From Deinococcus depolymerans (lineage in GTDB: Bacteria; Deinococcota; Deinococci; Deinococcales; Deinococcaceae), in contig NZ_BAAADB010000029.1 in NCBI RefSeq assembly GCF_039522025.1, positions 124,001-188,000 on the forward strand: a DNA stretch of 64,000 nucleotides, in the 5' to 3' direction. Both the position numbers and the translations under genes were made by a program. Shown here piece after piece: positions 9,540 through 20,529 of this stretch. Below the pieces are notes generated by a model. It was not told the DNA's origin and ran no database searches. It worked only from the letters and a program-made list of their open reading frames with translations. The stretch's first letter is position 1. Each line of letters opens with the position of its first letter.

Positions 9540-10167
9540 GCAGGGGGGCGCCGCGCGGGTCCGCTCCGCGCCCCGCCCGCGCACCCTGAAAGCCCGCACG
9601 AACGTCTGGCTGCGCTGGGCGCACACGTACACCAGCATGATCAGCCTGCTGGTCGTGCTGTTCTTCAGCCTGACCGGCATCACCCTGAACCACCCGGACT
9701 GGGTGTTCGGCACGAGAGAAACCACGAAAACGGTGACCGGCACCCTCCCGGCCGGCTGGATCAGCGGCAGCGCGGTCGACTGGCTGAGCGTCGCCGAGGA
9801 ACTCCGCGCGCAGCAGGGCCTCAGGGGCCGCGCCAGCGACCCCCGCCTGGACGGCCAGGAGGCCAGCCTCTCGTTCCTGGCGCCCGGCTACAGCGCCGAC
9901 ACCTTCATCGACACGCAGACCGGCCGGTACGAGACGACCATCCTCGCGCAGGGCGCCGTGGCCGTCATGAACGACCTGCACAAGGGCCGCGACGCCAGCC
10001 CCGCCTGGAAATGGGTGATCGACCTGAGCGCCGTGTTCCTGACCGTCATCTCCCTGACCGGCCTGGGCATCCTGCTGTACCTGAAAAAGACGCGCGTGCA
10101 GGCCCTGAGCGTCATGGGTGTCGGCGCCGCGCTGACCGTCCTGCTGGCCTGGCAGGCCAGCCGATGA
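9517..10167 (+). CDS. PepSY-associated transmembrane protein
   Basis: A 216-residue membrane protein. An N-terminal helix (WLRWAHTYTSMISLLVVLFF, then SLTGITLNHPDW) is followed by an extracytoplasmic PepSY-like region and a closing LHKGRDASPAWKWVIDLSAV with a second helix, then a short third helix ending LTVLLAWQASR. Conserved-looking histidines at HTYTSM, LNHPDW and DLHKG could bind haem or metal in the manner of PepSY ferric-reductase-like proteins; that is inference. The start at GTG 9517 overlaps the DUF2271 gene by 23 bases, so it is coupled. It probably passes electrons to or from the flavoprotein. Confidence 0.8.
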   Translation: MSTSAGPEQGGAARVRSAPRPRTLKARTNVWLRWAHTYTSMISLLVVLFFSLTGITLNHPDWVFGTRETTKTVTGTLPAGWISGSAVDWLSVAEELRAQQGLRGRASDPRLDGQEASLSFLAPGYSADTFIDTQTGRYETTILAQGAVAVMNDLHKGRDASPAWKWVIDLSAVFLTVISLTGLGILLYLKKTRVQALSVMGVGAALTVLLAWQASR

Positions 10168-10231
10168 CCGACCCTGCCCGCCGTGACGGATCTTCCCGTT
10201 CCCCTCGGCCGCGGAGGGTATCGTGGCCCGC

Positions 10232-11020
10232 ATGACCGTTGCCACGAGGACCTACACCCCCGCCGAAGTCACGGCGTTCTACGACGCGCACCGCACCGTC
10301 CGCCAGTACCAGACCCATGTGGACGGCTCGCCGCTGCCGCTGCCCGCCGATCACCTGGAAGCCATCCTGCACGCCACGCAGCGCGCCCCGACCGACGCGA
10401 CGGCGCAGCTGTACTCCCTGATCCGCATCACCCGCCCGGAACTGCGCGCCCGCCTCGCGGAACTGACCACCAACGCGCACATCGCCACGGCCAGCGAGGC
10501 CTTCGTCGTGTGCGCCGACGTGCGCCGCGTGGAGCGCGTGCTGGAAGTCAGCGGCAGGCAGGCCGGGCAGTGGCCGGCCATCGCCGTGCACTTCGGCATC
10601 GGGGACGCCGTCATGGCCGGCACCAACCTGCTGACCGCCGCCGAGATGCTCGGCTACCAGGGCTGCTGGATCGGCGGCGTCCTGAACGGCCTGGACGGCA
10701 TCATCGAGGAACTGAAGCTCCCGCAGGGCGTGCTGCCCTTCGCCGCGCTGACCATCGGCACGCCCGCCGAGAACGCCCCGTACCGCCCCCGCGTGCCGCG
10801 CCCGCTGGTCATCCACACCGACACGTACCACGACGGGAGCGACGACGAGATCCGCGAGGCCGTGCAGGTCATGAACCCCATCGCGGCGCGCGGCGATCAG
10901 CCCGGCGACTGGGCGCGCCTGCTCACCATGTACTTCGGGCAGGGGGGCGGCATGGAAGCCCGCGAACCCGGCCTGGTCGCGGCCCTGAAGAAACAGGGCC
11001 TCTGGGCCGGCGCCGAGTAA
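10232..11020 (+). CDS. Nitroreductase family NAD(P)H:FMN oxidoreductase
   Basis: A 262-residue flavin oxidoreductase of the nitroreductase fold. The N-terminal [14 protein letters not shown] gives the FMN-phosphate Arg motif (RTVRQY), followed by [20 protein letters not shown], a central [20 protein letters not shown] and [10 protein letters not shown], with an NfsA-like C-terminal extension ending in ALKKQGLW. Physiological substrate unknown. ATG 10232 is chosen because TATCGT ends seven bases upstream; a GTG at 10223 lies inside that box. It is followed by a strong GC hairpin, so it is probably monocistronic. Confidence 0.88.
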   Translation: MTVATRTYTPAEVTAFYDAHRTVRQYQTHVDGSPLPLPADHLEAILHATQRAPTDATAQLYSLIRITRPELRARLAELTTNAHIATASEAFVVCADVRRVERVLEVSGRQAGQWPAIAVHFGIGDAVMAGTNLLTAAEMLGYQGCWIGGVLNGLDGIIEELKLPQGVLPFAALTIGTPAENAPYRPRVPRPLVIHTDTYHDGSDDEIREAVQVMNPIAARGDQPGDWARLLTMYFGQGGGMEAREPGLVAALKKQGLWAGAE

Positions 11021-11044
11021 AGCCGCCCCCGAGGAGCACCGGCA

Positions 11045-11070
11045 CCCCGCGCCCGCTGTCCGGCGCGGGG
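11045..11070 (+). terminator. Rho-independent-type terminator
   Basis: CCCCGCGCC (11045-11053) pairs perfectly with GGCGCGGGG (11062-11070) over an eight-base loop, followed by GTCTTCGTT. It lies 25 bases after the nitroreductase stop. Confidence 0.7.
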
Positions 11071-11175
11071 GTCTTCGTTGCCGGGCAAGGCCAGCAGGGC
11101 TGCCGGGCGGGGTCGCTGACCGGGCGTCCGCTGACCTGCCTGCCTCCGGGCGGCGCGTGGATGCGCCGCGCTCCG

Positions 11176-11181
11176 TACAAT
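11176..11181 (+). promoter_or_regulatory. -10 box of leaderless promoter (PLP enzyme gene)
   Basis: TACAAT ends six bases before the GTG at 11188. It decides this start over the ATG at 11161, which would lie upstream of the -10. Confidence 0.65.
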
Positions 11182-11187
11182 GCGCAC

Positions 11188-12399
11188 GTGAGCCAATCCA
11201 ACCCCGATGCCCCCGGCGAGCCCGCTGCGCCCGTGAAGTACGACCTGACCACCCTGGCCGCCCGCGCGGGCGAGGAGGCCCGCCCCAACCGCGCGGCCGC
11301 GCTGGTGGAACCCATCTACCAGAGCACCGTGTACGCGTTCGCGGACCTGGACGACCTGGACCGCGCCATGAGCGGCGAGGATCCCGCCAGCTTCTACTAC
11401 CGCAACGGCACCCCGAACGCCGCGACCCTGGAACGCGCCCTGGCGACCCTGGAAGGCACCGGGGCCGCGCTGGTGGCCGGGAGCGGCATGGCGGCCATCA
11501 GCGCCGCGCTGCTGGGCGTCCTGAAGGCCGGGGATCACGTGATCACGGACGCCCGCGTGTACGGCGTGACGTACGCCCTGCTGGCCGAGGAGTTCCCCCG
11601 CCTGGGCATCGAGGTGTCGTTCGTGGACGCCTGCGACCTGAACGAGGTCGAGGACGCCTTCCGGCCGAACACCCGCGTGGTGCACGTGGAGAGCCTCACG
11701 AACCCGCTGCTGACCGTGCCGGACGTGCCCGCCCTGGCGCGGCTGGCGCACGGACGCGGCGCGCTGCTGAGCGTGGACAACACCTTCGCCAGTCCCGCCG
11801 TGTTCCGCCCGGCCGAGCACGGCGCGGACCTCGTGACGCACTCGGTCAGCAAGTACCTCAGCGGGCACTCATCGGCGTTCGGGGGCGTGCTGTGCGCCTC
11901 GCCGGAACTGGTGGCGCTGGCCCGCACGCGCCTGCTGCGCCTGGGCGGCACCATCTCTGCCTTCGACGCCTGGATGACCATGCAGGGCCTCAAGACGCTG
12001 GGCCTGCGCATGCGCGCCCACAGCGGCAACGCGCAGGCGGTCGCGGACGTGCTGGTCAACCACCCGCGCGTCAGGGCCGTGTACCACCCGGGGCTCAGTG
12101 ACCACCCGCAGTTCCACCTCGCCATGGACCTGTTCCCGCAGGGCTTCGGCGGGATGCTGAGCGCCGACATCGAGGACGCGCCGCGCTTCGTCAGGGCCCT
12201 GGCTGGCCGCATTCCGCTCGCGCCGTCGCTGGCGGACGTGATCACCACGCTGTCCTGGCCGTGGGGCACCTCGCACCGCCCGCTGCCGGAACCCGAACGC
12301 CGCCGCCTGGGCATCACCCCGAACCTGCTGCGCCTGAGCATCGGCATCGAGGACATCGGCGACCTGCTGGGCGACTTCGAGGCCGCGCTGGACGCGTAG
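11188..12399 (+). CDS. Cys/Met-metabolism PLP enzyme (O-acetylhomoserine sulfhydrylase / cystathionine synthase-lyase type)
   Basis: A 403-residue member of the Cys_Met_Meta_PP family. PLP-binding features are [37 protein letters not shown], the cofactor Asp in [11 protein letters not shown], and the Schiff-base Lys in [12 protein letters not shown]. The C-terminal [20 protein letters not shown] is typical. The family covers homoserine sulfhydrylases, cystathionine gamma-synthase, gamma-lyase and methionine gamma-lyase; sequence features seen here do not separate these with confidence. It is monocistronic, with its own leaderless promoter (TACAAT) and an inverted repeat downstream. Confidence 0.9.
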   Translation: MSQSNPDAPGEPAAPVKYDLTTLAARAGEEARPNRAAALVEPIYQSTVYAFADLDDLDRAMSGEDPASFYYRNGTPNAATLERALATLEGTGAALVAGSGMAAISAALLGVLKAGDHVITDARVYGVTYALLAEEFPRLGIEVSFVDACDLNEVEDAFRPNTRVVHVESLTNPLLTVPDVPALARLAHGRGALLSVDNTFASPAVFRPAEHGADLVTHSVSKYLSGHSSAFGGVLCASPELVALARTRLLRLGGTISAFDAWMTMQGLKTLGLRMRAHSGNAQAVADVLVNHPRVRAVYHPGLSDHPQFHLAMDLFPQGFGGMLSADIEDAPRFVRALAGRIPLAPSLADVITTLSWPWGTSHRPLPEPERRRLGITPNLLRLSIGIEDIGDLLGDFEAALDA

Positions 12400-12416
12400 A
12401 AGACCTGTGGTTCAGG

Positions 12417-12443
12417 GGGGTGTCCTCGGGTACGGAACACCCC
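12417..12443 (+). terminator. Possible terminator hairpin
   Basis: GGGGTGT (12417-12423) pairs with ACACCCC (12437-12443) 17 bases after the PLP-enzyme stop. No T-run follows. Confidence 0.4.
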
Positions 12444-12497
12444 TAACGTCACCTCCCTCACCGTGTTGGGTTCTCATGAAGGCGCACAGTGGGCCGC

Positions 12498-13502
<1,005 letters not shown>

Positions 13503-13635
13503 GACGGACTCCGATTGAATGGCTTTGTAAGCCATTCAATCCGAGCGGAGCGAGTAGGAGCCGAAACGGGTTCCGGGCGTGGAGTGGGCAGATCGGTGAC
13601 CTTCCGATCTGTCCACGAAACAGACGGAACCCGTG
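13503..13635 (+). repeat. Dispersed structured repeat, copy B (133 bp)
   Basis: It begins GACGGACTCCG immediately after the TAA of the oxidoreductase gene and ends CGGAACCCGTG. Hairpin 1 is a 13-bp perfect stem GATTGAATGGCTT/AAGCCATTCAATC. Hairpin 2 is GTGGGCAGATCGG/CCGATCTGTCCAC with loop TGACCTT. Both arms of hairpin 2 differ from copy A but still pair. No 3-bp duplication is seen at the right end. Confidence 0.9.
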
Positions 13636-13640
13636 CACAG

Positions 13641-13680
13641 GAGGGGGGGCCGGACGCTCAGCGTGTCCGGCCCCCCCCTC
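13641..13680. terminator. Bidirectional terminator-like hairpin
   Basis: GAGGGGGGGCCGGAC (13641-13655) pairs with GTCCGGCCCCCCCCTC (13665-13680) with one extra C in the right arm. It sits between the convergent oxidoreductase and homoisocitrate dehydrogenase genes. Confidence 0.7.
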
Positions 13681-13696
13681 TGGTGTCGTGCTGCGC

Positions 13697-14698
13697 TTAC
13701 GCCAGGGCGGCGATGACGGCGTTCGTGAATTCCTCGGTGCCGGCGGTGCCGCCGAGGTCACGGGTGCGGGGGCCCTCGACGAGGACCTTGTTCACGGCCG
13801 CGTCGATGCGGCGGGCCGTTTCGTGGTCGCCAATGTGGTCGAGCATCAGCACGGCGGCCAGGATGGTCGCGGTGGGGTTGCTGATGCCCTGCCCGGCGAT
13901 GTCCGGCGCGCTGCCGTGCACGGACTCGAAGATGCCGAACTTGTCGCCCACGTTGCCGCTGGCGGCGATGCCCAGGCCGCCGACCAGACCGGCGGCAAGG
14001 TCGGACAGGATGTCGCCGAACATGTTCGTCATGACCATCACATCGAACTGCTGGGGGTTGCGCACGAGCTGCATGGCGGCGTTGTCCACGATCATCGTGC
14101 CCGTGTTCAGGCCCTCGACGGTCTTCGCGTGGTCGAGGATGGTGTTCAGGAACAGCCCCTGCGTGACGGGCAGCACGTTGGCCTTGTGCACAACCGTCAG
14201 GCGCTGGCTGCGCTTCATGGCGAGGTCCGCGGCGAACCTGCCGATGCGCTCGCTGGCGTCCTTGGTGATGACGGTGTCGGCGATGGCGGTGTCGCCGTAA
14301 CGCCGCTCCTGTTCCACGTACAGGCCCTGGGTGTTCTCACGGACGATCACCAGGTCGACGTTCTCGTACGCGCCGGGCACCGGGCGGGTCTTGGTGGGGC
14401 GCACGTTGGCGTACAGGCCGTACTTCTGACGCAGGTGACGGATCGCGCCGGAGAACCCGGCGGGTTTCTCGCCGCTGGGGCTGGTGGCCGCGCCGAACAG
14501 GGTCGCGTGGGTGTTCTCCACGGCGTCGTAGGTGGCCTGCGGGACGCTGGTGCCGTGATCCAGGAAGTACTCGTACCCGGCCTCGGCGTGCACGTACTCG
14601 GCGCTGAAGCCGGCGGCGTCCAGCACGCGGCGGGTCGCGGGGATGACTTCGTGGCCGATGCCGTCGCCTTCAATTAAACAGATGCGGTAAGTCGCCAT
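13697..14698 (-). CDS. hicd: Homoisocitrate dehydrogenase (lysine biosynthesis, alpha-aminoadipate pathway)
   Basis: A 333-residue beta-decarboxylating dehydrogenase that opens [20 protein letters not shown] and carries [40 protein letters not shown] and [19 protein letters not shown]. These follow the Thermus thermophilus homoisocitrate dehydrogenase closely, more so than LeuB or Icd. It would oxidise homoisocitrate to 2-oxoadipate in the Thermus/Deinococcus-type lysine route. Metal-binding Asp residues lie in [18 protein letters not shown] 14698 follows TAGACT by nine bases, so the leader is very short or absent. It is monocistronic. Confidence 0.9.
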   Translation of the reverse strand: MATYRICLIEGDGIGHEVIPATRRVLDAAGFSAEYVHAEAGYEYFLDHGTSVPQATYDAVENTHATLFGAATSPSGEKPAGFSGAIRHLRQKYGLYANVRPTKTRPVPGAYENVDLVIVRENTQGLYVEQERRYGDTAIADTVITKDASERIGRFAADLAMKRSQRLTVVHKANVLPVTQGLFLNTILDHAKTVEGLNTGTMIVDNAAMQLVRNPQQFDVMVMTNMFGDILSDLAAGLVGGLGIAASGNVGDKFGIFESVHGSAPDIAGQGISNPTATILAAVLMLDHIGDHETARRIDAAVNKVLVEGPRTRDLGGTAGTEEFTNAVIAALA

Positions 14699-14796
14699 AA
14701 CCTGCACAGTCTAATGCACCTTTGTATTTCTATTCACCCTTGCGCGGGGCGCGGCACGTTACCCGCCGCGTGACGCACCCCCCAACTGGAAGCGTT

Positions 14797-15792
14797 TCAA
14801 CCGGCTGGGCGCGGGGATTCCGGCGAGGCCATGAGCCGAGCGGCCAGGTCATGCGCCAGCAGCGGTCCCAGCAGGAAACCCTTGCTGCTCAGGCCGCTCA
14901 GCCGCCACGAACCGTCGGGTTGCAGTCCGGCGCGCAGCCCGGACAGGCGCGACCCGGTCCAGCGGCCCGTGACCCGCGCGCCCCGCAGCCCGGTCAGCGC
15001 CGCGCCCTTGCCCAGCAGCCACCCCAGCGAGCCCAGCGGCAGCCCCTCCGGCGCCCAGGTGGGAGCGGGCGTCTCGAAGGTCGCGCCCAGCACCCCGCCC
15101 GCCGCGGCCGGGGCGAGGTACGCGCCGAAACTGACGGGCACGCCGGTCACGGCGCGGTCCAGGGTCAGCAGGCTGCCCATGCGGTGCGTGCCCGCCTCGC
15201 CCCGCCACGCGCTGCCCACCGAACCGCCGCAGAACACCACGGCGTCGGCATGCAGGGTGTCGCGGCGCAGGGGGTCGCCGTCCGCCAGCGTGACCGTGCA
15301 GGCCGTCCAGTCCAGCGCGCGTCCGGTGACGACCTGCGCCCCGGACGCCCGCACCAGGGCGCGGGTGAAGGCCGGGCCGTCCACCCACCCGCCCTCCGGC
15401 AGGTGCAGGACGTGCGCCCAGCCGGGAGTCAGGGGTTCCGGCGCGTCTGCGGGGGTCAGCCACCCGTGGCGCAGCGCGGCTGGCAGGTTCCGCTCGAACC
15501 GCGCCCGCGTGCGGTCGTCCGGGATGGGCCGCAGCACGCCCGTCTGCCCGTGCGGCACGGCCCAGCCCGCCGCGCACAGCTCGCGCAGCAGCGCCCAGGT
15601 GAAGGCCATGCCGTCCAGCGCGCGGGCGTCCACGCCGCCCGACTGCCCGCGCACCGGGTTGATCAGGGCGCTCGGCACGCCACTGGCGCGGTGCAGCCCG
15701 GCGTCCACGACCGTCACCCGTGCGCCCGCGCGGGCCAGGAAGTACGCCACCGACGCCCCCGCGATCCCCGCCCCGATCACGATGACGTGCAT
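14797..15792 (-). CDS. mnmC: MnmC C-terminal-type FAD-dependent oxidoreductase (tRNA wobble uridine modification)
   Basis: A 331-residue protein opening with a Rossmann FAD motif ([20 protein letters not shown]) and the DAO-type fold: [33 protein letters not shown] near the C-terminus. In E. coli MnmC one polypeptide carries the methyltransferase and the FAD domain that removes the carboxymethyl group from cmnm5U34. Here the FAD part is a separate gene whose ATG overlaps the mnmD stop by one base (TGATG). The order mnmD-mnmC on the minus strand mirrors the domain order of the fused enzyme. A related glycine/D-amino-acid oxidase role is the main alternative. Confidence 0.78.
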   Translation of the reverse strand: MHVIVIGAGIAGASVAYFLARAGARVTVVDAGLHRASGVPSALINPVRGQSGGVDARALDGMAFTWALLRELCAAGWAVPHGQTGVLRPIPDDRTRARFERNLPAALRHGWLTPADAPEPLTPGWAHVLHLPEGGWVDGPAFTRALVRASGAQVVTGRALDWTACTVTLADGDPLRRDTLHADAVVFCGGSVGSAWRGEAGTHRMGSLLTLDRAVTGVPVSFGAYLAPAAAGGVLGATFETPAPTWAPEGLPLGSLGWLLGKGAALTGLRGARVTGRWTGSRLSGLRAGLQPDGSWRLSGLSSKGFLLGPLLAHDLAARLMASPESPRPAG

Positions 15793-16520
15793 CAGCCCTC
15801 CTGCACGGCGCGCAGGCACTCGCGTTTGCCGGGCGCGCCGGGGCGGCGTTCCACGCGCAGCCCGGCCGCCCCCAGGGCGCGGCGCACGTGCCCGGCGGCG
15901 CTGTACGTGCCCAGCACCCCGCCCGGCGCGAGCGTGCCCGCCACCCGCGCCACGAACTCCGGCGTCCAGACCTCCGGGTTGCGGGACGGCGAGAAGCCGT
16001 CCAGGTACAGCGCGCTCGCCCAGGCGTCCGGCAGCGGGGCGGTCAGCACGTCCGCGAAGGTCACGGTGACGCTCACGCCGCCCGCCTGCACCTGTATCTC
16101 CCGCGGCAGGTCCTGCGGCCCCAGGCCCGACTCCGGCCACGCCGCGAGCAGCGCCTCCCAGACCGGGTGCGCCGCGCCCTGACCGCCGCGCGCCACCTCG
16201 CGCAGCAGGGCGCGGGGGGCCGGGTCGAACTCGAAGGCGTGGTACGCCAGCGCCGCGCCGCGCGCCGCCGCGTCCGCCACCGTCGCGCGGAAGTTCACGC
16301 CCAGCCCGAACCCCACCTCCAGCACGCGCGGGGCCGGGTGAACGTGCGTGTCCGTGCCCTCCAGAAAGACATGCCGCGCCTGCGCCGCCGCGCCGTGCCG
16401 CGACCCGTACGCCTCCCCGAAACGGACGCTGTGCGCCGTGCGCGACCCGTCCGGCGTGAGCAGGATCCCGCCGGGCACGGCGTCAGGCAGGGGGAACAGG
16501 GGAGAGGCGTCGTCCGGCAT
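15792..16520 (-). CDS. mnmD: tRNA (5-methylaminomethyl-2-thiouridine)(34) methyltransferase, MnmD type
   Basis: A 242-residue SAM-dependent methyltransferase of the MnmC N-domain family. It shows [20 protein letters not shown] (SAM motif I) and the hallmark [20 protein letters not shown], then a tail GFGXH-like [20 protein letters not shown]. It would methylate nm5U34 to mnm5U34 in certain tRNAs, downstream of MnmE/MnmG; mnmE is at 38006-39331. ATG 16520 follows TATGGT by eight bases. It overlaps the FAD-domain gene by one base. The pair diverges from the EF-G paralogue. Confidence 0.88.
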   Translation of the reverse strand: MPDDASPLFPLPDAVPGGILLTPDGSRTAHSVRFGEAYGSRHGAAAQARHVFLEGTDTHVHPAPRVLEVGFGLGVNFRATVADAAARGAALAYHAFEFDPAPRALLREVARGGQGAAHPVWEALLAAWPESGLGPQDLPREIQVQAGGVSVTVTFADVLTAPLPDAWASALYLDGFSPSRNPEVWTPEFVARVAGTLAPGGVLGTYSAAGHVRRALGAAGLRVERRPGAPGKRECLRAVQEG

Positions 16521-16576
16521 CACCCCCCACCATACGGGAGGGCCAGCGCTGCGGCCCAGGGACAGGCGGCCGGGGC

Positions 16577-16604
16577 GCTGGGTGTACACTCGGCAGTACC
16601 CAGC
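16577..16604. promoter_or_regulatory. Inverted repeat over a -10-like box upstream of the EF-G paralogue
   Basis: GCTGGGT (16577-16583) and ACCCAGC (16598-16604) form a perfect 7-bp inverted repeat. TACACT at 16585-16590 lies between the arms and could be the -10 for the downstream gene, giving a leader of about 75 nt. The repeat could be an operator or an mRNA 5' hairpin. Confidence 0.35.
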
Positions 16605-16673
16605 GTTCACGTTCACGGTTGCCGGTGTGCGTTCGCCCGCCTCCCAGTCCCCCCCAAAGGATCGGTGGTTCGT

Positions 16674-18686
16674 GTGCCCGTTCGGATCGTCAGTCTCGCC
16701 GCCCACAGTGGCGCCGGTAAAACCACGCTCTCCGAGGCCCTGTTGCTGCGCAGCGGGGCCATCTCACGCGCCGGACGGGTCGAGGACGGCACCGCCCGCA
16801 GCGACCACACCGACGCCGAGAAGACCCACGGGTTCTCCATCCAGACCGGCGTCGTCCGCCTCGCCCACCGCGGGACGGACATCACGCTGCTCGACACGCC
16901 CGGCTACGCCGACTTCGTCCGCGAGATCCGGGGCGGCATCCGCGCCGCCGATACCGCCGTGATCGTCGTGAGTGCCGTCAGCGGCGTCGAGGTCGGCACC
17001 GAACGCGTCTGGGCGACCGCCGACCGCTTCGCCATGCCGCGCCTGATCGCCGTGAACCAGATGGACCGCGACCGCGCCAACTACCACGCCGTCCTCGCCG
17101 ACCTGCGCGCCAGCCTCAGCGGGCCGGTTGCCCCGGCCTACCTGCCGCTCGGCGAGGGCGCCGACTTCCGGGGCGTCGTGAACGTCCTGACCGGCGAGGT
17201 CAGCCCCCCCCAGGACCTGCCGCCCAGCGACCGCGCCGCCCTGCAAGCCGCGCAGACCGCCCTGACCGACGCCATCGTCGAGACCGACGACGACCTCATG
17301 AACCGCTTCCTGGACGGCAGCCCCATCAGCACCGACGAACTGCACGCCGCCTTCACGCGCGCCGTGCACGCCGGCACGCTCTACCCCGTCATTCCGGTCA
17401 GTGCGCACAGCGGCGCAGGCGTGGACGCCCTCCTCGACCTGATGGTCACGGGCCTGCGCAGCGCCCGCGAACGCGGCCCCCTGACCGGCGTGGACGGCCA
17501 GACCCGCGACCCCACCCCCGACGCGCCGCTCAGCGCACGGGTGTGGCGGGTGTCCATCGACCCCTTCGTGGGCAAGCAGGCCTTCATCCGCGTCTGGAGC
17601 GGCACGCTGCGCCCCGGCGACATCCTGCGCAACACCACGCAGGACCTGGACGTGCGCCCCATGCACCTGTACGTCCCGAACGGCAAGGACCTCACGGAAG
17701 TCACGGAGCTGCCCGCCGGCAGCATCGGCGTCCTCACCAAACTCCCGGACCTGCACGCCGGGGACACCCTCGCCGACCCCGCCCTGCCCATCCGGTACGA
17801 CCCGCTGTGGCTGCCCGACCCGGTCCACACGGTCGCCATCCACCCCGCCACCCGCCAGGACGAGGACAAGCTCGGCGCGGCCCTCGCGAAACTGCGCGAG
17901 GAGGACCCCACCCTGCACTACTCGCGCGAGGCGCAGACCGGCGAGCAACTCCTGTCGGGCATGGGTGAGATGCACCTGAACATCGCCGTGGAGAAACTCG
18001 CCGCGCAGGGTGTCACCGTGACCACCACCACCCCCCGCATCCCCTACCGCGAGACCATCCACGCGCCCGCCGAGGCGCAGGGCAAACACAAGAAACAGAG
18101 CGGCGGACACGGCCAGTACGGCGACTGCCGCATCCGCATCGAGCCCGGCCCCGGCTTCAGCTTCCGCTCCGCCGTGGTGGGCGGCGCCATCCCCGGCAAG
18201 TACATCCCCAGCATCGAGAAGGGCGTGCAGGACGCCATGCTCAGGGGACCCCTGGCCGGATACCCCATGCAGGACGTCCACGTCACCGTCCTCGACGGCA
18301 GCTACCACGACGTGGACAGCAGCGACATCGCCTTCCGCACCGCCGGCAGCCTCGCCCTGAAAAACGCCGTGGCGAACGCCCGCCCGGGCCTTCTGGAACC
18401 CGTCCTGCAACTGCGCGTCCGCGCCCCGGCCTCCTTCACCGGGGACCTGATCAGCGACCTCCAGACCCGCCGCGCCCGCGTGCAGGGCATGGACCCCGAG
18501 GGGACCGTCATCACCGTCACCGCCCTCGTCCCGCAAGCTGAACTCCAGACGTACAGCGCCGACCTGCGCTCCCTGACCGGCGACCGCGGCGCCTTCAGCG
18601 TCAAACCCCACGGGTACCAGGCGGTCCCGGAACCCCTCGCCAAAAAAATCATCGAGACGCGACAGGGCGAACTCGCCGGGGCGTAG
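16674..18686 (+). CDS. Elongation factor G-like translational GTPase (EF-G2 paralogue)
   Basis: A 670-residue protein with all five EF-G domains. The P-loop is [10 protein letters not shown] (9-18) where canonical EF-G has AHIDAGKTT; switch II is DTPGYADF (74-81); the base-recognition motif is NQMD (128-131) instead of NKMD. Domain II begins near [20 protein letters not shown], and domains III-V include [14 protein letters not shown] and [14 protein letters not shown]. These match the EF-G-2/FusA2 class (as in Thermus) rather than the main EF-G. GTG 16674 is chosen; GTG 16665, three bases after AAAGGA, is possible. It is convergent with, and one base from, the next gene. Confidence 0.88.
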   Translation: MPVRIVSLAAHSGAGKTTLSEALLLRSGAISRAGRVEDGTARSDHTDAEKTHGFSIQTGVVRLAHRGTDITLLDTPGYADFVREIRGGIRAADTAVIVVSAVSGVEVGTERVWATADRFAMPRLIAVNQMDRDRANYHAVLADLRASLSGPVAPAYLPLGEGADFRGVVNVLTGEVSPPQDLPPSDRAALQAAQTALTDAIVETDDDLMNRFLDGSPISTDELHAAFTRAVHAGTLYPVIPVSAHSGAGVDALLDLMVTGLRSARERGPLTGVDGQTRDPTPDAPLSARVWRVSIDPFVGKQAFIRVWSGTLRPGDILRNTTQDLDVRPMHLYVPNGKDLTEVTELPAGSIGVLTKLPDLHAGDTLADPALPIRYDPLWLPDPVHTVAIHPATRQDEDKLGAALAKLREEDPTLHYSREAQTGEQLLSGMGEMHLNIAVEKLAAQGVTVTTTTPRIPYRETIHAPAEAQGKHKKQSGGHGQYGDCRIRIEPGPGFSFRSAVVGGAIPGKYIPSIEKGVQDAMLRGPLAGYPMQDVHVTVLDGSYHDVDSSDIAFRTAGSLALKNAVANARPGLLEPVLQLRVRAPASFTGDLISDLQTRRARVQGMDPEGTVITVTALVPQAELQTYSADLRSLTGDRGAFSVKPHGYQAVPEPLAKKIIETRQGELAGA

Positions 18687-18687
18687 G

Positions 18688-19353
18688 TCAAGGGCCCAGG
18701 TCAGGGAAGGTTTCTCGAATCACGCGGCCATTCCGGAAGGTGGTGACCTGATCTCCGTAAGGAACTCCGCCGATGACCGTCCAGGTGGGTGCGCGCAGCA
18801 GGGTCTTCACGTCGGTCAGAGGTTCGTCGGGTGCGCCGCGCAGCCACAGGAGGTCCGTGGCGCTCAGGCCGACGCTGGAGGCGCGGGGCTGGCTGCTGAG
18901 GCGCTGCACGTCACCGGGTGGGGGCGTGAAGCTCAGCGTGCGGTTCAGGTGCGTCTCGTCCACGAAGGCGACACGGAACGTCGTGCAGGACTTCACCTCC
19001 AGTCCCTGCCACCAGCGGGGGAGAGGCCCGTTCCCGCTGCTGCCTGAGACGGGTTCCACTGGTCCCTGTGGTTCGAGCGTGAGGATGATGGCCTGCGGCG
19101 TTCTCTGCTCGCGGACATGTCCTTTCACGCCGATTTCAACCTCGCGCGGGCCGGTCTGTTCGACCTGCGTGACCCGGACCGGGGTGGTGAGTGGAATGAA
19201 GAACTCGGTGGTACTGCTCCCCCGGACGCAGCGCAGCGGGCCGCCGCCGTACACCCAGACGTCCCTCCCGGCCAGCCGCGCCAGTTCCGGCGGGAGGGTC
19301 GGGGGCGGGGTGTGGCAGGCGACCAGCAGGAGCAGGGCAGGCCAGAGTCGCAT
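18688..19353 (-). CDS. Predicted lipoprotein, unknown function
   Basis: A 221-residue protein. Its N-terminus [18 protein letters not shown] is a short lipoprotein signal with Cys13 in a LVAC lipobox. The mature part is mostly beta-rich ([35 protein letters not shown]) with a C-terminal [20 protein letters not shown] and [12 protein letters not shown] recognise no family. It ends one base from the stop of the EF-G paralogue and faces threonine aldolase divergently. Expected location: membrane-anchored on the outer face of the cytoplasmic membrane. Confidence 0.7.
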   Translation of the reverse strand: MRLWPALLLLVACHTPPPTLPPELARLAGRDVWVYGGGPLRCVRGSSTTEFFIPLTTPVRVTQVEQTGPREVEIGVKGHVREQRTPQAIILTLEPQGPVEPVSGSSGNGPLPRWWQGLEVKSCTTFRVAFVDETHLNRTLSFTPPPGDVQRLSSQPRASSVGLSATDLLWLRGAPDEPLTDVKTLLRAPTWTVIGGVPYGDQVTTFRNGRVIRETFPDLGP

Positions 19354-19424
19354 CCTCCAGGCATACCACCTCCTCTCCCGGGGCGCGTCCCACTTTGGGT
19401 GCGGCGCGGCGTAGCATCCGGGTC

Positions 19425-20444
19425 ATGACATTGCCTGCGCCTGTGATTGCCGACCTGCGTTCCGATACCGTCACGACCCCCACGCCCGCCATGCGCGAGG
19501 CGATGGCGCAGGCGCCGGTGGGGGACGACGTGTACGGCGAGGACCCCACCGTGAACGAGTTGCAGGTCGAGGTGGCCCGCCTGACCGGGCACGAGGCGGG
19601 GCTGTTCATGCCGTCGGGCACGATGACGAATCAGGTGGCGATTGCGCTGCACACCCGCCGCGGCGAGGAGGTCATCTGCGCGGAGGGGTCGCACATCTAC
19701 GAGTGGGAGCTGGGCATGATGGCGGCGTTCAGTGGGGTGGTGCCGCGGTTCGTGCCGGCGCCGCTGGGCGTGCCCGCCCCGGAGGACGTGCGCTCGGCGG
19801 TGCGGCGCAGCGTTCACCAGTCCCCGAGCGGGTTGATCAGCCTGGAGAACACGCACAACAAGGCGGGCGGGACCGTGATTCCGCTGGATGTGCTGGACGG
19901 GATTCGCGCGGTGGCGACCGAGGAGGGCCTGCCGCTGCACCTGGACGGGGCGCGCGTGCTGAACGCGGCGGTCTCTCTCGGTGTGCCGCTGAGTGACATC
20001 ACGGCCCGTTTCGACACGGTCAGCGTGTGCCTCAGCAAGGGCCTGGGCGCCCCGGTGGGCAGCGTGCTGGTGGGCAGCGCAGCCCAGATGCGGCAGGCGC
20101 ACCGTTACCGGAAGATGATGGGCGGCGGCATGCGGCAGGCGGGTGTGCTGGCCGCGGCGGCGCTGGTGGCGCTGCGTGAGGGTCCGGCCCGGCTGGCGGA
20201 GGATCACCGCCGCACCCGTGAACTGGCCCACGCCCTCGTGAACGCGGGTTTCGACGTGAACATGGCTGCCGTGCAGACGAACATCATCTACGCGGCCGTG
20301 CCGGACGCCGCCGCGCACGCCGCCCGCTGGAGCGAACAGGGCGTGCTGTGCAACGCGCTGGGGCCGGACAGCGTGCGCTTCGTGCTGCACCACCAGATTG
20401 ACGACGAGGCGCTGGCCGGGGCCATCCGCGTCCTGACGGCGTAG
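19425..20444 (+). CDS. ltaE: Low-specificity L-threonine aldolase
   Basis: A 339-residue fold-type I PLP enzyme that cleaves L-threonine or allo-threonine to glycine and acetaldehyde. Motifs: [18 protein letters not shown] at the start, [38 protein letters not shown], the pyridine-binding [12 protein letters not shown], and the PLP Lys in [19 protein letters not shown] 19425 follows TAGCAT by seven bases, typical of leaderless genes here. It is probably monocistronic; the CPBP protease gene downstream has its own -10 box. Confidence 0.94.
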   Translation: MTLPAPVIADLRSDTVTTPTPAMREAMAQAPVGDDVYGEDPTVNELQVEVARLTGHEAGLFMPSGTMTNQVAIALHTRRGEEVICAEGSHIYEWELGMMAAFSGVVPRFVPAPLGVPAPEDVRSAVRRSVHQSPSGLISLENTHNKAGGTVIPLDVLDGIRAVATEEGLPLHLDGARVLNAAVSLGVPLSDITARFDTVSVCLSKGLGAPVGSVLVGSAAQMRQAHRYRKMMGGGMRQAGVLAAAALVALREGPARLAEDHRRTRELAHALVNAGFDVNMAAVQTNIIYAAVPDAAAHAARWSEQGVLCNALGPDSVRFVLHHQIDDEALAGAIRVLTA

Positions 20445-20529
20445 GGGCAGCGGACACGCTGTTCCCGCTTCCCCCTCCTCAACTTTCCGTTGACGCGCCG
20501 TGCCGGGTGGGCGCGGTAGGCTCGGGGGT

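Noticed and set aside
13697..14698. leuB or icd assignment for the beta-decarboxylating dehydrogenase
   Set aside because: The sequence around [15 protein letters not shown] and [11 protein letters not shown] follows Thermus homoisocitrate dehydrogenase, which also fits deinococcal lysine synthesis.
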